Of a DNA stretch of 64,000 nt, positions 22,878 through 35,705 are shown one piece after another. Each line of letters begins with the position of its first letter. Within the stretch, counting starts at the first letter, position 1. The translations under genes and the position numbers were made by a program. Location of the stretch: the NCBI GenBank assembly GCA_047967505.1, contig CM106538.1; one strand, 5' to 3'. The stretch comes from Dipteris shenzhenensis (Eukaryota > Polypodiophyta > Polypodiopsida > Gleicheniales). The notes beneath the pieces were generated by a model. The model saw only the letters and a program-made list of their open reading frames with translations, searched no databases and was not told the origin of the DNA.

Positions 22878-24293
22878 GTGAGAAGGGCCATGCTAAAGAA
22901 ACCCCCATTTCTACTAGGTTTTCTACAAGGCAGGGCAAACTTGAATAAGGAAAATGCTCTTATGACTACCATCATGGCTACAAAAGAGCTAGTGTACTTT
23001 GAAGACGCAGTAGACAAGCTAGAATGGCAAACTGCTATGAATGAAGAAATGGATGCTTTGTATAAAAATAACACTTGGGAATTATGTGACCTTCCACCAA
23101 GAAAGAAGGCCATAGCAAACAAATGGGTATACAAAGTGAAGTACAATCTAGATGGTAGTATTCAGAGATACAAAGCCAGACTAGTTGCAAATGGATTTGC
23201 ACAACAATATGGTCAAGACTATGATGAGACTTATGCTCCAGTAGCAAATATGGATTCCATACGGTTCTTGATATCACTAGCGACACTCAGCAGATGGAAT
23301 GTGTATCAGCTCGATGTCAAGAATGCATTTCTCAATGGTTATCTAGACGAGGAAGTCTACATGCAACAACCAGCAGGTTATGTTGAACCAGGAAAGGAGA
23401 ATAAGGTTTGCCATCTCAAGAAAAGTCTCTACGGCTTAAAGCAAGCACCCAGAAGTTGGTACAGTAGAATCAACAAGTATTTTGCTGATCTTGGTTACAT
23501 GAAGTCCAATGCAGATCAACTCTCTACTACAGAGTTCAAGGGGAATACATTACTATTGCACTTTTGTATGTAGATGATCTAATTGTGACAGGAAGCAAGG
23601 ATAGCTTTATAAGAAAACCAAACCAAGACTTATCTGTAGAGTTTGACATGAAAGATTTTGGACTTATGCACTATTGTCTTGGAATTGAGTTCTGGAGAGA
23701 TTCAGATAGCACATTCATGAGTCCGGCTCGAGTATGTTGACAGTCTCCTAAAGAAGTTTCATAGGGTAGATTGCAAGATCGCAGCCACTCCCATGAAACA
23801 GAGTTTGAAACTTACTAAAGATTCAGAAAAGCCTACAGTCAATGATAGATACTACAGGCAGCTCATTGGATCTCTTATATATCTGACAATCACACAGCCA
23901 TATATTTGTTATGCAGTAAGCTCACTAGCACAGTTTATGGCAAATCCAAAATAGTCTCACTGAAATGTAGCCAAAAGAATCTTGAGATACATTAGAGATA
24001 CAAGACAGCAGTTTGGGATAGAATACAAAGGAAGTCATCCACAGTTGCATGGATACTGTGATAGTGACTATGCCAGAGATCATGAGACCAAGAGATTGAC
24101 ACAGGGATATGCATTTTTCCTTGGTCAAGGTGCTATATCATGGTTGTCAAACAAACAACCAACTGTTTCTTTATCTTCGACTGAAGTAGAATATAGAGCA
24201 CTCACTATAGGTGCATGTGAGGCTATATGGCTCAGAAGACTATTGTCAGAAACAAATTACTTTGATGAGTCTAAGCCAACAACAATATACTGT
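22878..24293 (+). pseudogene. Ty1/copia reverse transcriptase and RNase H, broken
   Basis: The first 231 codons give the copia RT core: WQTAMNEEMDAL, NKWVYKVKYN, KARLVANGFAQQYGQDYDET, a LDVKNAFLNGYLDEEVYM block and YGLKQAPRSWY. A single-base frameshift at about 23,553 precedes YVDDLIVTG, the catalytic box. Further frame changes follow, then GSLIYLTITQPYICYAVSSL. Stops TAG and TGA near 23,953 sit where Gln and Trp are expected. RNase H is open at 23,982-24,293: YCDSDYARD, TQGYAFFLGQGAISW and SLSSTEVEYRAL. The domain stops abruptly after TTIYC at 24,293, where DNQS is expected. The adjoining gag-integrase half runs on the opposite strand. Confidence 0.9.
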
Positions 24294-26652
24294 TTGTGTC
24301 CAGCGAATGCTTGATAAGGAATCATACCCTATATCGGTTCGATAGGAAGCTGATTAAGCAAATAGTTTGCAGTGGCTATTGCTTCTGCCCAATACTAATT
24401 CGAAAGATGCTTTTCACTAAGCATTGCTTTAGCACTGTCTGCTAAAGTCCCATTCTTCCTTTCAGCTCTTGCATTCTGTTGAGAAGTATTTGCACATGCG
24501 AATTATCTTCCAATGCCGTGATTTTTACAAAAGTTCATGAATGCTGAAGACATGTATTCACCTCCTCTGTCTGATCTCATGACCTTGTTCTTTTTACCTG
24601 TCTGGTTTTTTGCCATGGCTTTGAATTCTTGAAATCTGGAAAACACTTCAGATTTCTCTTTCAAAAAGTAGACCCAACAATATCTGCTGTAGTCGTCAAT
24701 GAAAGTCAAGTAATAAAGTGAACCATTGATGCTGCAGGTCTGGGCATAACCCCATACATCTATATGTATCAAATCAAGAATACCTCGTGCACGAGAGGCA
24801 CTTTTGACAAAGTTGGTTCGCTTTTGTTTGCCGAAGTAGCATGCTTTGCAAACTTTTCCAAGAAACATTAGCTTCGGAATCCCAATTGCCATATTCTGAT
24901 TTCTGAGATCTAGCAAGTACTTGAAGTTGACATGACCATATCTCTTGTGCCATTTGCAAATAGTGGCATCTGTTGCAGTTGAGCTGACATGGCATGCTTA
25001 TCTGGTACTGTAGCTAGCATTCTGTATAAGTGTCCTTCCTTGACACCTTTTGCTACTAGCTGACATGTTTTGGATTTATCTCTGATAGTGCATTCATCAC
25101 TGTCGAAGATGACTCGATAATTGTGTTCCATCATTTGACCTACTAACAAAATGTTCTTGCTGAGCTTTGGAACATAGAGCACATCTTTCACTGATCCTTT
25201 CGTACCAGTGAAATTGTTCATAGGGATAACGCCTGTCCCTTGAGCTGGATTCGGTGTATTGTCTGCTGTGTAGATGACATTTTTCTGACCTTCTAATGGT
25301 TTCATTTCTGTGAACCATTCTTGACGATTTGTCATGTGAGATGATGCACCGCTGTCGATGTACCAAGGATCCTATTCCACTTGGTCGACTTGATAGCTGT
25401 AATCCTCTTTGGGATTGTGACTAGTGTTTGGGTACACTGTATCAGTCTGATGCAATTCCTCGCTTGCAAGAAACATATTACCATGTTCATTTGCAAAATG
25501 ACTGTGACTAGAATGTCCACCATGATGATTTCCTCTGCCTTAGGAATTCCCTCGATTACTGCTGGATTGACCGCCTTGGTCGTACTGCTTCTTGTGGCAA
25601 TCTCTTTCATAGAAATTCTCGACTTCCCTTCTCGGATCCTGTAATAAGCAATTGACATAAAACATAAAACTTATACAAAGTCCTTGCCAATGCCCAAAAA
25701 CACTGGTGGGTTAAGCCTATACCTAAGCCTTAATCATAGAAATCTAGTCGAGTAAATCTTCCTTGGTTGGAATGATTTCCTCTTTGTTGATTTTGATGTT
25801 GCTGAGGATGATGATGATGCTGATGTCGATGCTAATTTTGATTTTGTTGTTGATGATGACCACTTTTCTGATATGATCTACCTCTGCCTTTGCCTCTGCT
25901 TCTGCTTCTGTCTGAAGCTATGAATGCCTGATCATTAGAATGACCTTTACGTGCTTGAATGGCCTGAGTCTTGAGTTCTTCACCAAGTAGGACTGACTGA
26001 AGTTCTTCTAGTGTCGGAATTTGTCGTTGAATGGCAATACTCTGGACTAGATTCTCGTATCCCTATCCTAGTCCATTCAGAATGACTTGAACCATTTCTG
26101 CAGGGTTCATAGTCTCTCTTGCTGCTGCAAGAAGTTGATTGTTGTAGTCTTTTATGCGAAGTACATAAGCATGATCGGTTTCACTGCTGTTGCGGAAACT
26201 CTGGTTTATTTGGTTTCTCAGGGTGAGAATCTTGGATATGTTCTTAGACTCATAGAGAGCTGCGAACATATCCCATGCTTCCTTCGATGTCTTGACTGTG
26301 TTGAGCTGTCCTAGCATGACATCTTGCACATTCTGCTTGATCAAATGATAGGCATACTTGTCTTTCTTATCCCATTCTGCCTGAGCTTGGGCAATGGCAG
26401 GATCTGCTACTGGTGCAAAAACTGTTTGTGTAGCTGTAGATGTCGTAGATCCCGTTACTAGTGCTATGACAACAGATGGAGTAGAGCTAGTTGTGGCTAG
26501 ATTAGCCAATTGTCTAGGTGTAGACCCATCGACATACTCCCATTTGTCCTGAAGTACAAGAATGGTCTCCATTCAATATTTCGATGTACCGTAATTGGAG
26601 TTGTCTAACTTAGTATATGCCTCCAAATTGAGGTTGCTAGTCATAGACATGG
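24294..26652 (-). pseudogene. Ty1/copia gag, protease and integrase, broken
   Basis: Read from 26,652 downward, the gag start MSMTSNLNLEAYTKLDNSNY is followed by a TGA where the usual Trp lies, then METILVLQDKWEYVDGS. The gag body at 26,063-26,572 contains AWDMFAALYESKNISKILTL. A basic Gln/His-rich tail follows, then an interrupted CCHC region. Protease has WYIDSGASSHMT near 25,350. The pre-integrase region reads WHKRYGHVNF and CKACYFGKQKR. Integrase carries HIDVWG, FIDDYSRYCWVYFL and RSDRGGEY, so two of the three catalytic acids are visible, then QQNARAERKNGTL. It ends at AFAGHK next to the inverted RT half. Several frameshifts and stops make it inactive. Confidence 0.9.
25655..25742 (-). 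other. Possible intron-like insert in the copia gag tail
   Basis: On the minus strand a GTATAGG donor-like site (about 25,720) and a TTATTACAG acceptor-like end (about 25,640) bracket roughly 85 bp. It carries stops and interrupts the region where the CCHC knuckle should be. It may be a real intron, an insertion or plain decay. Confidence 0.25.
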
Positions 26653-26741
26653 TGCAAGAAATGTACTCAAAAGTGTCGTGAAAATCTCTGTATGAATTAA
26701 CTGCAAATACACTGACTACGCCAAGTGAAATCTCTGTACCA

Positions 26742-27495
26742 TCGGTGAAGATAGAACTACAATATATGAAATCTGATCTATATTACAAGGCTTGTGGCAA
26801 TGATGCCGGGAATAGCCAAGAGGCTTTACAAGGCTGAAATGATGTACACGATGCTGTGAGATAACCAAATAGGCTTTACAATGGGGGCATGTGTGTGTGA
26901 AATCAAGTGCTATCTGTCCACTGAAACAATCTGCAATGCCTCTATACTCTCTGAAGTCTGCTCACTGAACTGATGAACGTAAAGTTTCAAATAATGTAAT
27001 GATGTGAAACCGTATGTAAGCGTATGGACTGGACTCTGAGTAGGTACTAGTCGGGAATTTCGGGCATGGCTTAGATTGGCAACTTGGGGAAATTCAAAGC
27101 GTCCCCTCTATGGCAATCTAGTCTACTCTGATCTAGATCTATACAAACCGTCGATCGATGAAAGAACAGCAAATAATTCCTTTTCTTTTGTTCTTTTTAA
27201 GTGCTGGGTCAGATGCGTCGATGTAGAGGCAAATGTGCATGAAGGAAGTGGCTTTGTCGGCAAGGCTCAAATGTGAGTATAACTTGCACCGAAATGTACA
27301 CATGATCAGCATGTAGAGCATGAAAAAATGAGCGACTTTCCTTTTTGGAGCACCCTCAAATTCAACCTAGATCAAGAGATACGACTTGATCTAGGTGGAG
27401 GGGCAAAAGGAGTGCAAATGGTGCTCAATGATGATGTGTCACTGTGGGTCACATGCAGTGTGATGTGGCACTGTGCCTAGCAAGAGGTGTGCCAG
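26742..27495 (-). mobile_element. Copia LTR and leader (minus orientation), truncated
   Basis: The region upstream of gag on the minus strand contains TGGTACAGAGATTTC at 26,727-26,741, a degraded form of the usual initiator-tRNA primer site (TGGTATCAGAGC type). The DNA from 27,000 to about 27,495 is repeated in inverted orientation at 41,060-41,541, sharing AGCCATGC, GTTGCCAATCTAAG and GACCTAGATCAAG. That identifies it as a repeated terminal region. The match stops near 27,495, where CACTA element B sequence begins, so the outer end is lost. Confidence 0.6.
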
Positions 27496-30306
27496 TGGAG
27501 CCCTATGTTGATCATCATCCTTGTTATGCCAAGCTTGCGGCATATCGGGATCCGTGGATGCAAGAAACTCCGTGATATATACTAATGACTCTTGCACAAG
27601 CCATCCCTCTGCCATGCTTGCTTCTCGTCTTGCTCTTTGTCTTACAAATCCCTTCAAAGTTTTCATAAACTGCTCGAGAAAAAACATCCATCGACTATGA
27701 ATGGTACCTGCAATAGCCACCTCATGAACTATGTGCACAAGCAAGTGGACTTGAGTTGTCATAATGCTCGAGGGAAAGTGCTTCTCAAGCAAGCATACGG
27801 CTTCGATGGATTCCACCCTAGCTTTCTCCACGCTCGATATGGAGATCTCTTTTTGAGATATCCACCTATTTCACATGTCCATGTAAGATATTTTCATAAT
27901 CAGTCTACAGATTAATCAGCTTAAATTGAAGAAAATGCAATCAATGCGATTTGATAGTAAGCATACCTCACAATACCACTGATCTTGAATATAGCATTTT
28001 TAACATCTTCTTCTAAGCACTCTTTTATTATAATTGGGAGGATGAACTATCAAAGCAACAAAGAAGTCATGTCAACAATATAACATAATCATAATTATGC
28101 TAACACATCATGATTATTGGTACACTAATTCTACAGCTTAGAATACCTGTAAGACCTTGTCCCAATCATGGGACTTGAGCCCACTAAGCTTCTTGTCCTT
28201 TAAAAATGCTCCTTTCAAGCAATGGATGCACCTTGTCGGTGTTTAAAAAGAGGTTATGTCTGCCTTGACCGCTGCCTCCTCCCTCGTAGAGAGGATCCAC
28301 GTTGCTTTCAGGAGGACAACTTTTCCCGAAGGATGTACTTGGGGCCACACACGAGACATCCTATTCATAGCACGAAAGTCTTCTCGCACTCCTCTCGAGT
28401 CTTTGGAACCAACCAAGTGTGCCCAAATAGTAGCCCCCTCATTCTTGAAGATATGCATGGGATCCAAGAGATGATTGATTTGTAACTGACCCCAATAAGG
28501 AAGCTCGTGAAAGATCGATAGCCTCTTCATACCAAAGAGGACGTTCCTCTCCATTCACCCTCCAAGCTTGAATCTAGTCACTTGCCTTCAAATATAATGG
28601 TGGTGGATCAAGCTGACCTCCACGTGCGAGATGGTCCAGCGGAAGGTATCGAGCATGTCCTTCATAAACATTTTTCCTCATATGTTTGGAGTATCGTGCA
28701 AGCGATTTGAAACCCAGTCCACAAAGAGAACAAGCATGCTACCCACTTGTAACAAGTCTTGCACACGTGCATGAATGTGTTAGTATAAGACATGCGTGCA
28801 AAAGAGAGTCATAAAAGCATAATCCTACATTATACTTGTAGAGACACAACAACGTACTTGCGCACTCTCCATATCTTGGGTAGTCATGCATGGTCCACAT
28901 CAAGATACCCCTGACCAAAGTATCATTGGTATGTCTAGGAGCTCTGGAAATATCAAAGACATGCACTCCTCTCCATAATATCTGTAACTTCTCTATCAAA
29001 GGTGCCATGTACACGTCCATATTTTTTGCCTTGTACTTCCCTAGCACAAGTAGTGCAAGCATGAGGTGCCCCTTTTGTATTGTTAGCCATGGTGGGATAT
29101 TGTAATTCACCACAACTATGGGCCATGTCGACCAAGATGTTGGGCGTAATCCAAAAGGATTCACACAATCCATGGCGAGCCCAAGATGTAAGTTGCATGG
29201 CTCCCTCGCAAAGTTTGGCCACTGATTGTCTATGTGCTTCCAAGCTACACAATCTGTGGGAATCCTCAATGTGTCATCAGTCGACTGATGAGATGCATGC
29301 CATGTCATCAACTCTGCTATGGATTTGCATCGGAACATGTGCTGTATTCTTGCAATGATGGGAAAGTGTCTCAAGACCTTTACCGGTCAGTATCTGCTCA
29401 CCTTGCAAGTCATCTCTATATCATTATTCCCCACACTTTGGACAACTAGCCAAATCTCCATGCTCATGACGAAAGAGAATACAATCATTACGGCAAGCAT
29501 GGATGGTATCATAATCCATACCCACCATTGTTAGCATCTTTTTTGCTTCATCTCTTGATGCGGGCATGGTATTTGGTGTAGGCAACATCTTCTAGAGCAA
29601 CCTATCACAATTCAAACATACATAGGCTTCGAATAATGATGATTCAGTACACTAATCCATACATGATGATTCTCAAAATAAACAATATCCAAATAATGAG
29701 TCAAATTAATGCAAGAGCTAACCTCATTAAGGCTGAGACACTTGTATCCGACCACCCATACTTTAGTTGCGTTGCAGATTCAAGATTGAGAGACAAGCAC
29801 GTAGTTTAGACATCCTAGCACCCTCGTACAATTGTGTTGATTGCAACTCTTGCATTTTGACCTCAAACTCTAACATCACGTGTACATGGGATGTAGTGCC
29901 CCTAAAAATAGAATCCATCATGTTGACCATACCCTCGTCATCATCCGAGAGACTACAGTCTTGCTCAAAGTGTGAAGGTATATGCATACCCTTGTCAGTC
30001 TCCTCATCCTATTTTAAGATTTCGTGTAAATATAAGATCTTTTCTCAAGGTTTCATACCATAATGGTATTAACCGCAAACTTAAATAGCTTTGACTTATT
30101 GATAATCCATCAACACGTGCAACACCAATGGTGGGTACTGGTTCGGGCTCCTCCCCATACATCCACAAGTGGCACATGACAATATGACGTTGATGTCGTA
30201 CTTCTTGCTTACAATGAGTGCAATGACAATATAACCTCTCCGTAAGCCACTTTGTGCTCCTGGGCATTGGCGCATCATCGGACGAGCTTCCACTCATCCC
30301 TTCCAT
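27439..30306 (-). pseudogene. CACTA element B: TNP2 transposase, nearly full domain set but broken
   Basis: Read downward from 30,306, the first piece has a CHCTHCKQEV finger, then LYEGARMSKLRACLSILNLQ. A 5-base disruption (TAAAG at about 29,765) separates this from YGWSDTSVSAL, followed by a likely intron. Next are KMLPTPNTMPASRDEAKKML and HACRNDCILFRHEH (29,440-29,600). The core at 28,739-29,374 has LGLAMDCVNPFG and WTMHDYPRYG, which hold the expected catalytic Asp residues, and VDVYMAPLIEKLQILW-like text. At 28,243-28,554 comes LPYWGQLQINHLLDPMHIFK (family norm MHIEKN). DUF4218 lies at 27,439-27,831 (LEKHFPSSI, GTIHSRWMFFLEQF, AEGWLVQESL), and its end runs into copia LTR sequence. It resembles element A in order and orientation. 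Confidence 0.85.
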
Positions 30307-30409
30307 CTGTACTTATAAAATCACAACATAAGTTGCAAGGAAATATATTAAGTTATAAAATAGCATCTATGAGCTTATTTTTTAACTTTAAACATAAAGT
30401 GTCCTGAAG

Positions 30410-30545
30410 CATCTCTATATAGCGATGTTTTGACCTGTTCTGTCACTATATAGCGACAATTTGCTATGTTCCGTTGCTATATAGCGATGCTTTTAAATAT
30501 AAGTGTCACTATATAGCGACGCTATGGGTTGAAACCCGAACCTCG
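30410..30545. promoter_or_regulatory. TATATAGCGA motif cluster between the divergent CACTA B genes
   Basis: Four copies of a CTATATAGCGAYG-type motif lie at about 30,418, 30,449, 30,478 and 30,511. Four more lie at 35,990-36,080, at the right end of the element. CACTA transposases and TnpA-like proteins are known to bind such repeats. Here one cluster sits in the shared promoter region, which suggests the element could control its own genes. Confidence 0.6.
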
Positions 30546-31030
30546 CGACGCACGGCGCTTTATTTAGCAATATCTACTGTAAGCTATAATCTCTCCTCCC
30601 ACCTATTTCCAATGACCTCCCACTCTATTCTCCACTCCTCACCACTACTCACCCCTCTCTTAACACTTGTGCTCCCTCTCCACCCTTCTCCCTCTTTGCT
30701 TTCTTGAAAAGAAGTTTTTCAAGAAGCTGAGTCTCTTTGAATAATGTAGGTTCATTTTTTGTGAGATTTCATTTTGTGAGTGTTAAAGCATGTTTCTCCT
30801 TGTATTGCTAAGGCTATATGCTAGTTTTCGTGCTTGATTTCAAAGGATTGAAGACAAAAAACGAGATTTTGTGAAAGATAGAAGACTCACCTCTTCTAGT
30901 CTTTTTTGTATTTCTCTTCCTTCTCTTTCTCCTTGTCTCCTCAATCCAATCTCTTTGAGAAGTTGCTTCTTTAAACTCCTCCTTCATCTAACTAGTTATT
31001 TGAAAAATAGTATGTTTCCTCTCTTTTGTA

Positions 31031-34000
31031 GGGCCAGTCCACAAAACATCGAGCGGGACGTACTATTCCAGGTAAGAAAGTGCTTCCTCTTTTTCTCTTT
31101 TGTTATTTTTGTTATTTGCATTGGCTTGCAGCTAGTGCCTTAAGTGCTAGCTACAGTGATGGGCATAGGAACCCTCTCTTCCCCTCTCTTTCCTTCTCTT
31201 CTTTTTATAATCTTTCAATCTCTTTTCCCCTCTTATTTTTTTCCGCTCTTTCAATCTCTTTTTCCCTCCTTTCCTTCTCCTTCTCCTTCAATCTTTCATT
31301 CTCTTTCCCCCTCTTCCAATCTTTTTTCCTTTCCCTCTTCTTCTCTCTTTCCCCCCCTCTTTCCCCTCTTCCAATCTCTTTTCCTTTCCCTCTTCTTCCT
31401 CTTTTCCTCCCTCTTTTCCCCCCTCTCTCCCCTCTTTCATGCTCATGCTCTTATGCTCATGCATAAGCATAAGCATAAGCATGAGCATATGTCTCTTTCT
31501 CTTATGCTCATGCATAAGCATAAGCATGAGCATATGTCTCCTCTCATGCATAAGCATAAGCATAAGCATAAGAGAAGGAGACATATGCTCATGCTTATGA
31601 TTATGCATGAGCATATGTCCCCTTATGCTCATGCATAAGCATAAGCATGAGCATATGTCTCCTTCTCTTATGCTTATGCTTATGCTTATGCATAAGAGGA
31701 GGGAGACATATGCTCATGCATAAGCATAAGAGAAGGAGACATATGCTCATGCTTATGCTTATGCATGAGCATAACAGAAGGAGACATATGCTCATGCATA
31801 AGCATGAGCATATGTCTCTTTTTCCCTCTTTCCTTTCCCTCTTTTTCTCTCTTTCCCCCCCTCTTTCCCCTCTTCCAATCTCTTTTCCTTTCCCTCTTCT
31901 TCCTCTTTTCCTCCCTCTTCCCCCCCTCTTTCATGCTCATGCTCTTATGCTCATGCATAAGCATTATGCTCATGCATAAGCATGAGCATGTCTCCTCTTA
32001 TGCATAAGCATAAGAGAATGAGACATATGCTCATGCTTATGCTCATGCATAAGCATAAGCATGAGCATATGTCTCCTCTTATGCATAAGCATAAGCATAG
32101 GCATAAGAGAAGGAGACATATGCTCATGCTTCTGCTTATGCATGAGCATATGTCTCCATATGCTCATGCATAAGCAGAAGCATGAGCATATGTCTCCTTC
32201 TCTTATGCTTATGCTTATGCTTATGCATAAGAGGAGACATATGCTCATGCATAAGCATAAGCATAAGCATAAGAGAAGGAGACATATGCTCATGCTTATG
32301 CTTATGCATGAGTATAAGAGCATGAGCATGAAAGAGGGGGGAAAAGTGGGACGAAAAGAGGAAGAAGAGGGAAAGGAAAAGAGATTGGAAGAGGGGAAAG
32401 AGAAGGAGACATATGCTCATGCATAAGCATAAACATAAGAGAAGGAGACATATTCTCATGCTTATGCTTATGCATGAGCATAAGAGGAGGAGACATATGC
32501 TCATGCATAAGCATGAGCATATGTCTCCTTCTCCTTCTCCTTCTCCTCTTTTCATCTTTCCCCTCTTTGAATCCCTTTTCCTCTTTTCCCCCCTCTTTCC
32601 CCTCTTTGAATCTCTTTTCCTCTTTTCCTCCCTCTTTCCCCCCCTCTTTCCCCTCTTTCACGCTCATGCTCTTATGCTCATGCATAAGCATAAGCATAAG
32701 CATGAGCATATGTCTCTTTTTCCCTCTTCTTCTCTCTTCCCCCCCCCTCTTTCCCCTCTTCCAATCTCTCTTTCTTTCCCTCTTCTTCCTCTCTTCCCCT
32801 CTTTTCCTCCCTCTTTCCCCTCTTTCATGCTCATGCTCTTATGCTCATGCATAAGCATAAGCATAAGCATGAGCATATGTCTCTTTCTCTTATGCTCATG
32901 CATAAGCATAAGCATGAGCATATGTCTTCTTCTCTTATGCTTATGCTTATGGATAAGAGGAGACATATGCTCATGCATAAGCATAAGCATAAGAGGAGAC
33001 ATATGCTCATGCTTATGCTTATGCATGAGCATAAGAGAAGGAGACATATGCTCATGCATAAGCATGAGATATGTCTCTTTTTTCCTCTTTCCTTTCCCTC
33101 TTCTTCTCTCTTTCCCCCCCTCTTTCCCCTCTTTCAATCTCTCTTTCTTTCCCTCTTCTTCCTCTCTTCCCCCCTTTTCCCCCCTCTTTCCCCTCTTTCA
33201 TGCTCATGCTCTTATGCTCATGCATAAGCATAAGCATAAGCATAAGCATGAGCATATGTCTCTTTCTCTTATGCTCATGCATAAGCATAAGCATGAGCAT
33301 ATGTCTCCTTCTCTTATGCTTATGCTTATGCTTAGGCATGAGCATATGTCTCCTCTTATGCATAAGCATAAGCATAAGCATAAGAGAAGGAGACATATGC
33401 TCATGCTTATGCTTATGCATGAGCATAAGAGAAGGAGACATATGCTCATGCATAAGCATGAGCATATGTCTCCTTCTCCTTCTTCTTTCCCTTCTCCTCT
33501 TTTCCTCTTTCCCCTCTTTGAATCTCTTTTCCTCCCTCTTTTCCCCCCTCTTTCCCCTCTTTCATGCTCATGCTCTTATGCTCATGCATAAGCATAAGCA
33601 TAAGCATGAGCATATGTCTCCTTCTCTTATGCTCATGCATAAGCATAAGCATGAGCATATGTTTCATTCTCTTATGCTTATGCTTATGCTTATGCATGAG
33701 CATATGTCTCTTTTTCCCTCTTTCCTTTCCCTCTTCTTCTCTCTTTCCCCCTCTCTTTCCCCTCTTCCAATCTCTCTTCCTTTCCCTCTTCTTTCTCTTT
33801 TCCTCCCTCTTTTCCCCCCTCTTTCCCCTCTTTCATGCTCATGCTCTTATGCTCATGCATAAGCATAAGCATATGTCTCTTTCTCTTATGCTCATGCATA
33901 AGCATATGTATTTGCCTTTCAATCTCTTTTTCACTTTCCCTCCCTCTTTTCCCTCTTTTTGTTCTCTCATGAGCATCTCATTTTCCTCTTTCGATCATAA

Positions 34001-35705
34001 GCATATGTATTTGCATATGCCTATGCCTATGCCTATGCTTATGTTTGTTTTTTGTTTTTTGTTTTTGTGATTGTGTCTATATTAGACATGGGATCACGTC
34101 GCATGTCCGACGAGTATGGACAGCCTCGCAAGAGGAGACATCACGATCTCTATGCTCCATAGGACTTTGATTCCTCTCAGGCGACACCTAAGGGGACTAT
34201 CCCTGGTTTGACTCCTCTCGGATGTAGCACTGTGACTACCCCTGGTCCGACTCCTCTCGGACCTAGCACTACGACTACCCTTAGTCCGACTCCTCTCAGA
34301 CGTAGCACTACGACTACCCGTCGGGAAACTCTTTTGCTAGCAGCACATGGTTTGTTAGGATTCCCGACGAGTTTGTAGCGCAGATGACCGATGAGGAGGT
34401 AGCGAGATTCTTCTCTCTGCTATCCTAGAGGACCTCAACCATTCCCTCTCCTACACCGATGGTTGGACCTACTACCAAGCCGTCCCCTCGTGCCCCTTTG
34501 ACCGAGGGGTCATCACATGTGCATGCCTATCATAAGGGAAGGAAGAGTAGGAGGGGCTGCTTATGTTGTGCTGACTCAGGAGATGTAGACGAGTCAGCAC
34601 ACTCATATCCCTACAGGTCTCCACTTGTCCTGAGACACAGTATCAATCAGGTCCCTTGCCCTCTCCTACTCCCACTGCTACTCCTCGCTCCGAAAGCGCT
34701 CGCACAGCTTCCAGTCGCTCTGACTCTGCCACTACCATTAGTCCTCCTTGCTAAGACGAGGATCTCTCCTATCAAATCACGGCTACTGGAGAGATAATAG
34801 AAGATAGAAAGGGCAAAACAGTGATGGCCACCATGAGGCAGTTGATGAGCCATCACTTCAAGAGCGACATTGCTACCGATTGGTGGTCTCAAGATGACCA
34901 AAAGAAGCAGGCGGTCATCGATGAATTTAAAAAAAAAAACCCTAACCCGTCAAATTGGGAGTTTAATGAGAATTATATGTGAGAGCACATGGGTTTGGTC
35001 TTGAAGCATCGTAGATCAACCTTGCATACTTCCATTGCAAAGGAGATGGCTAAACCCAGCTGGGCAGACAAAGTTGATCGGAAGTTCTTCAAGAAGTAGA
35101 ATAGGGACCATCCCGAAATGTTCGAGGGTCAGAGGAGGGCTGCGAGGAGACGGTTGGACACCATAGGTACTTCGCACTTTGGTGCAGGCGGACGGTTAGC
35201 GTTCGAGGTAACCATGGTAAGTCTACTTCTTCTCATTTAATGTATTGTTCTATTTGTTTTACTACATATTACATGTACTTTATCTAACTCTAACTCTCGT
35301 AAATTAGATCCATAGCAAGCTGCGATGGACCGTCTTCCTACACATGCAGAGACGCGATGCACATTTCGCATAGGAATAAAGCCATGGTTTATTGAGCAAG
35401 AGGCAATGGGAGCGACGGTCGATTGGGCTGAGGTGGCTGCTCGCATGGTATAAGTCTACTTCTACTTGTAATCTCACTTTTTAAATTGTTTTATTCTTTA
35501 AGTTCCAATCTAATTTTCAATTTATATGGTTCACTCTTAGGGTCAAAGCTCGAGTGTCCCATCACCGGAGGCGAGTGATCACTAGGGCCAGGGATTAGAC
35601 GCACGTGACGAGGGTCGAGGAGAAGGCACAGTTCACGAGGACCAAGGATCATACCAACAAGACGAGGAGGAGGATGAGGACGACGAGGACGATCCGAATG
35701 AGTAG
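31031..35705 (+). pseudogene. CACTA element B: second gene, Transposase_24-like, with acidic tail
   Basis: A likely leader exon ends at a CCAG|GTAAGA donor near 31,071. A roughly 3-kb intron ends at TATATTAG before the ATG at 34,089. The protein starts MGSRRMSDEYGQPRKRRHHD, then shows three 39-nt Pro/Thr-rich repeats (34,192-34,318). The core near 34,826-35,216 reads MRQLMSHHFKSDIATDWWSQ and KPSWADKVDRKFFKK. Intron 35,217-35,315 is followed by QAAMDRLPTHAETR (to 35,447). Intron 35,448-35,540 leads to the final exon, ending in QQDEEEDEDDEDDPNE and TAG at 35,703, followed by more TAG triplets. Stops within exons include a TAG near 34,161 and one near 35,589, each fitting a lost Gln codon. The protein would be a DNA-binding helper of the transposase. 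Splice sites are inferred. Confidence 0.5.
31143..34060. repeat. Expanded ATGCTT/AAGCAT microsatellite and pyrimidine blocks, about 2.9 kb
   Basis: Two kinds of block alternate. One is CT-rich (CCCTCTTTCCCCTCTTCCAA type), 70-150 bp long. The other is made of the hexamer GCATAA or its complement TTATGC, bounded by CATGAGCATATGTCTC, and often changes strand so that perfect hairpins form. Pairs of blocks recur about eight times as larger units of roughly 300-400 bp. All frames on both strands stay open for hundreds of codons, a composition effect rather than genes. The whole array sits in the presumed first intron of the second CACTA B gene. Confidence 0.9.

Noticed and set aside
32413-33591. 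392-codon open frame (and overlapping frames on both strands) at 31-34 kb
   Set aside because: The frame exists only because the hexamer and CT blocks lack stops. It repeats Met-Leu-Met-His-Lys and Ser-Phe-Pro words and is open on both strands.
31440-34050. CRISPR-like regularly spaced repeats
   Set aside because: The units are microsatellite expansions of variable length in both orientations, with no unique spacers and no cas genes, in plant DNA.
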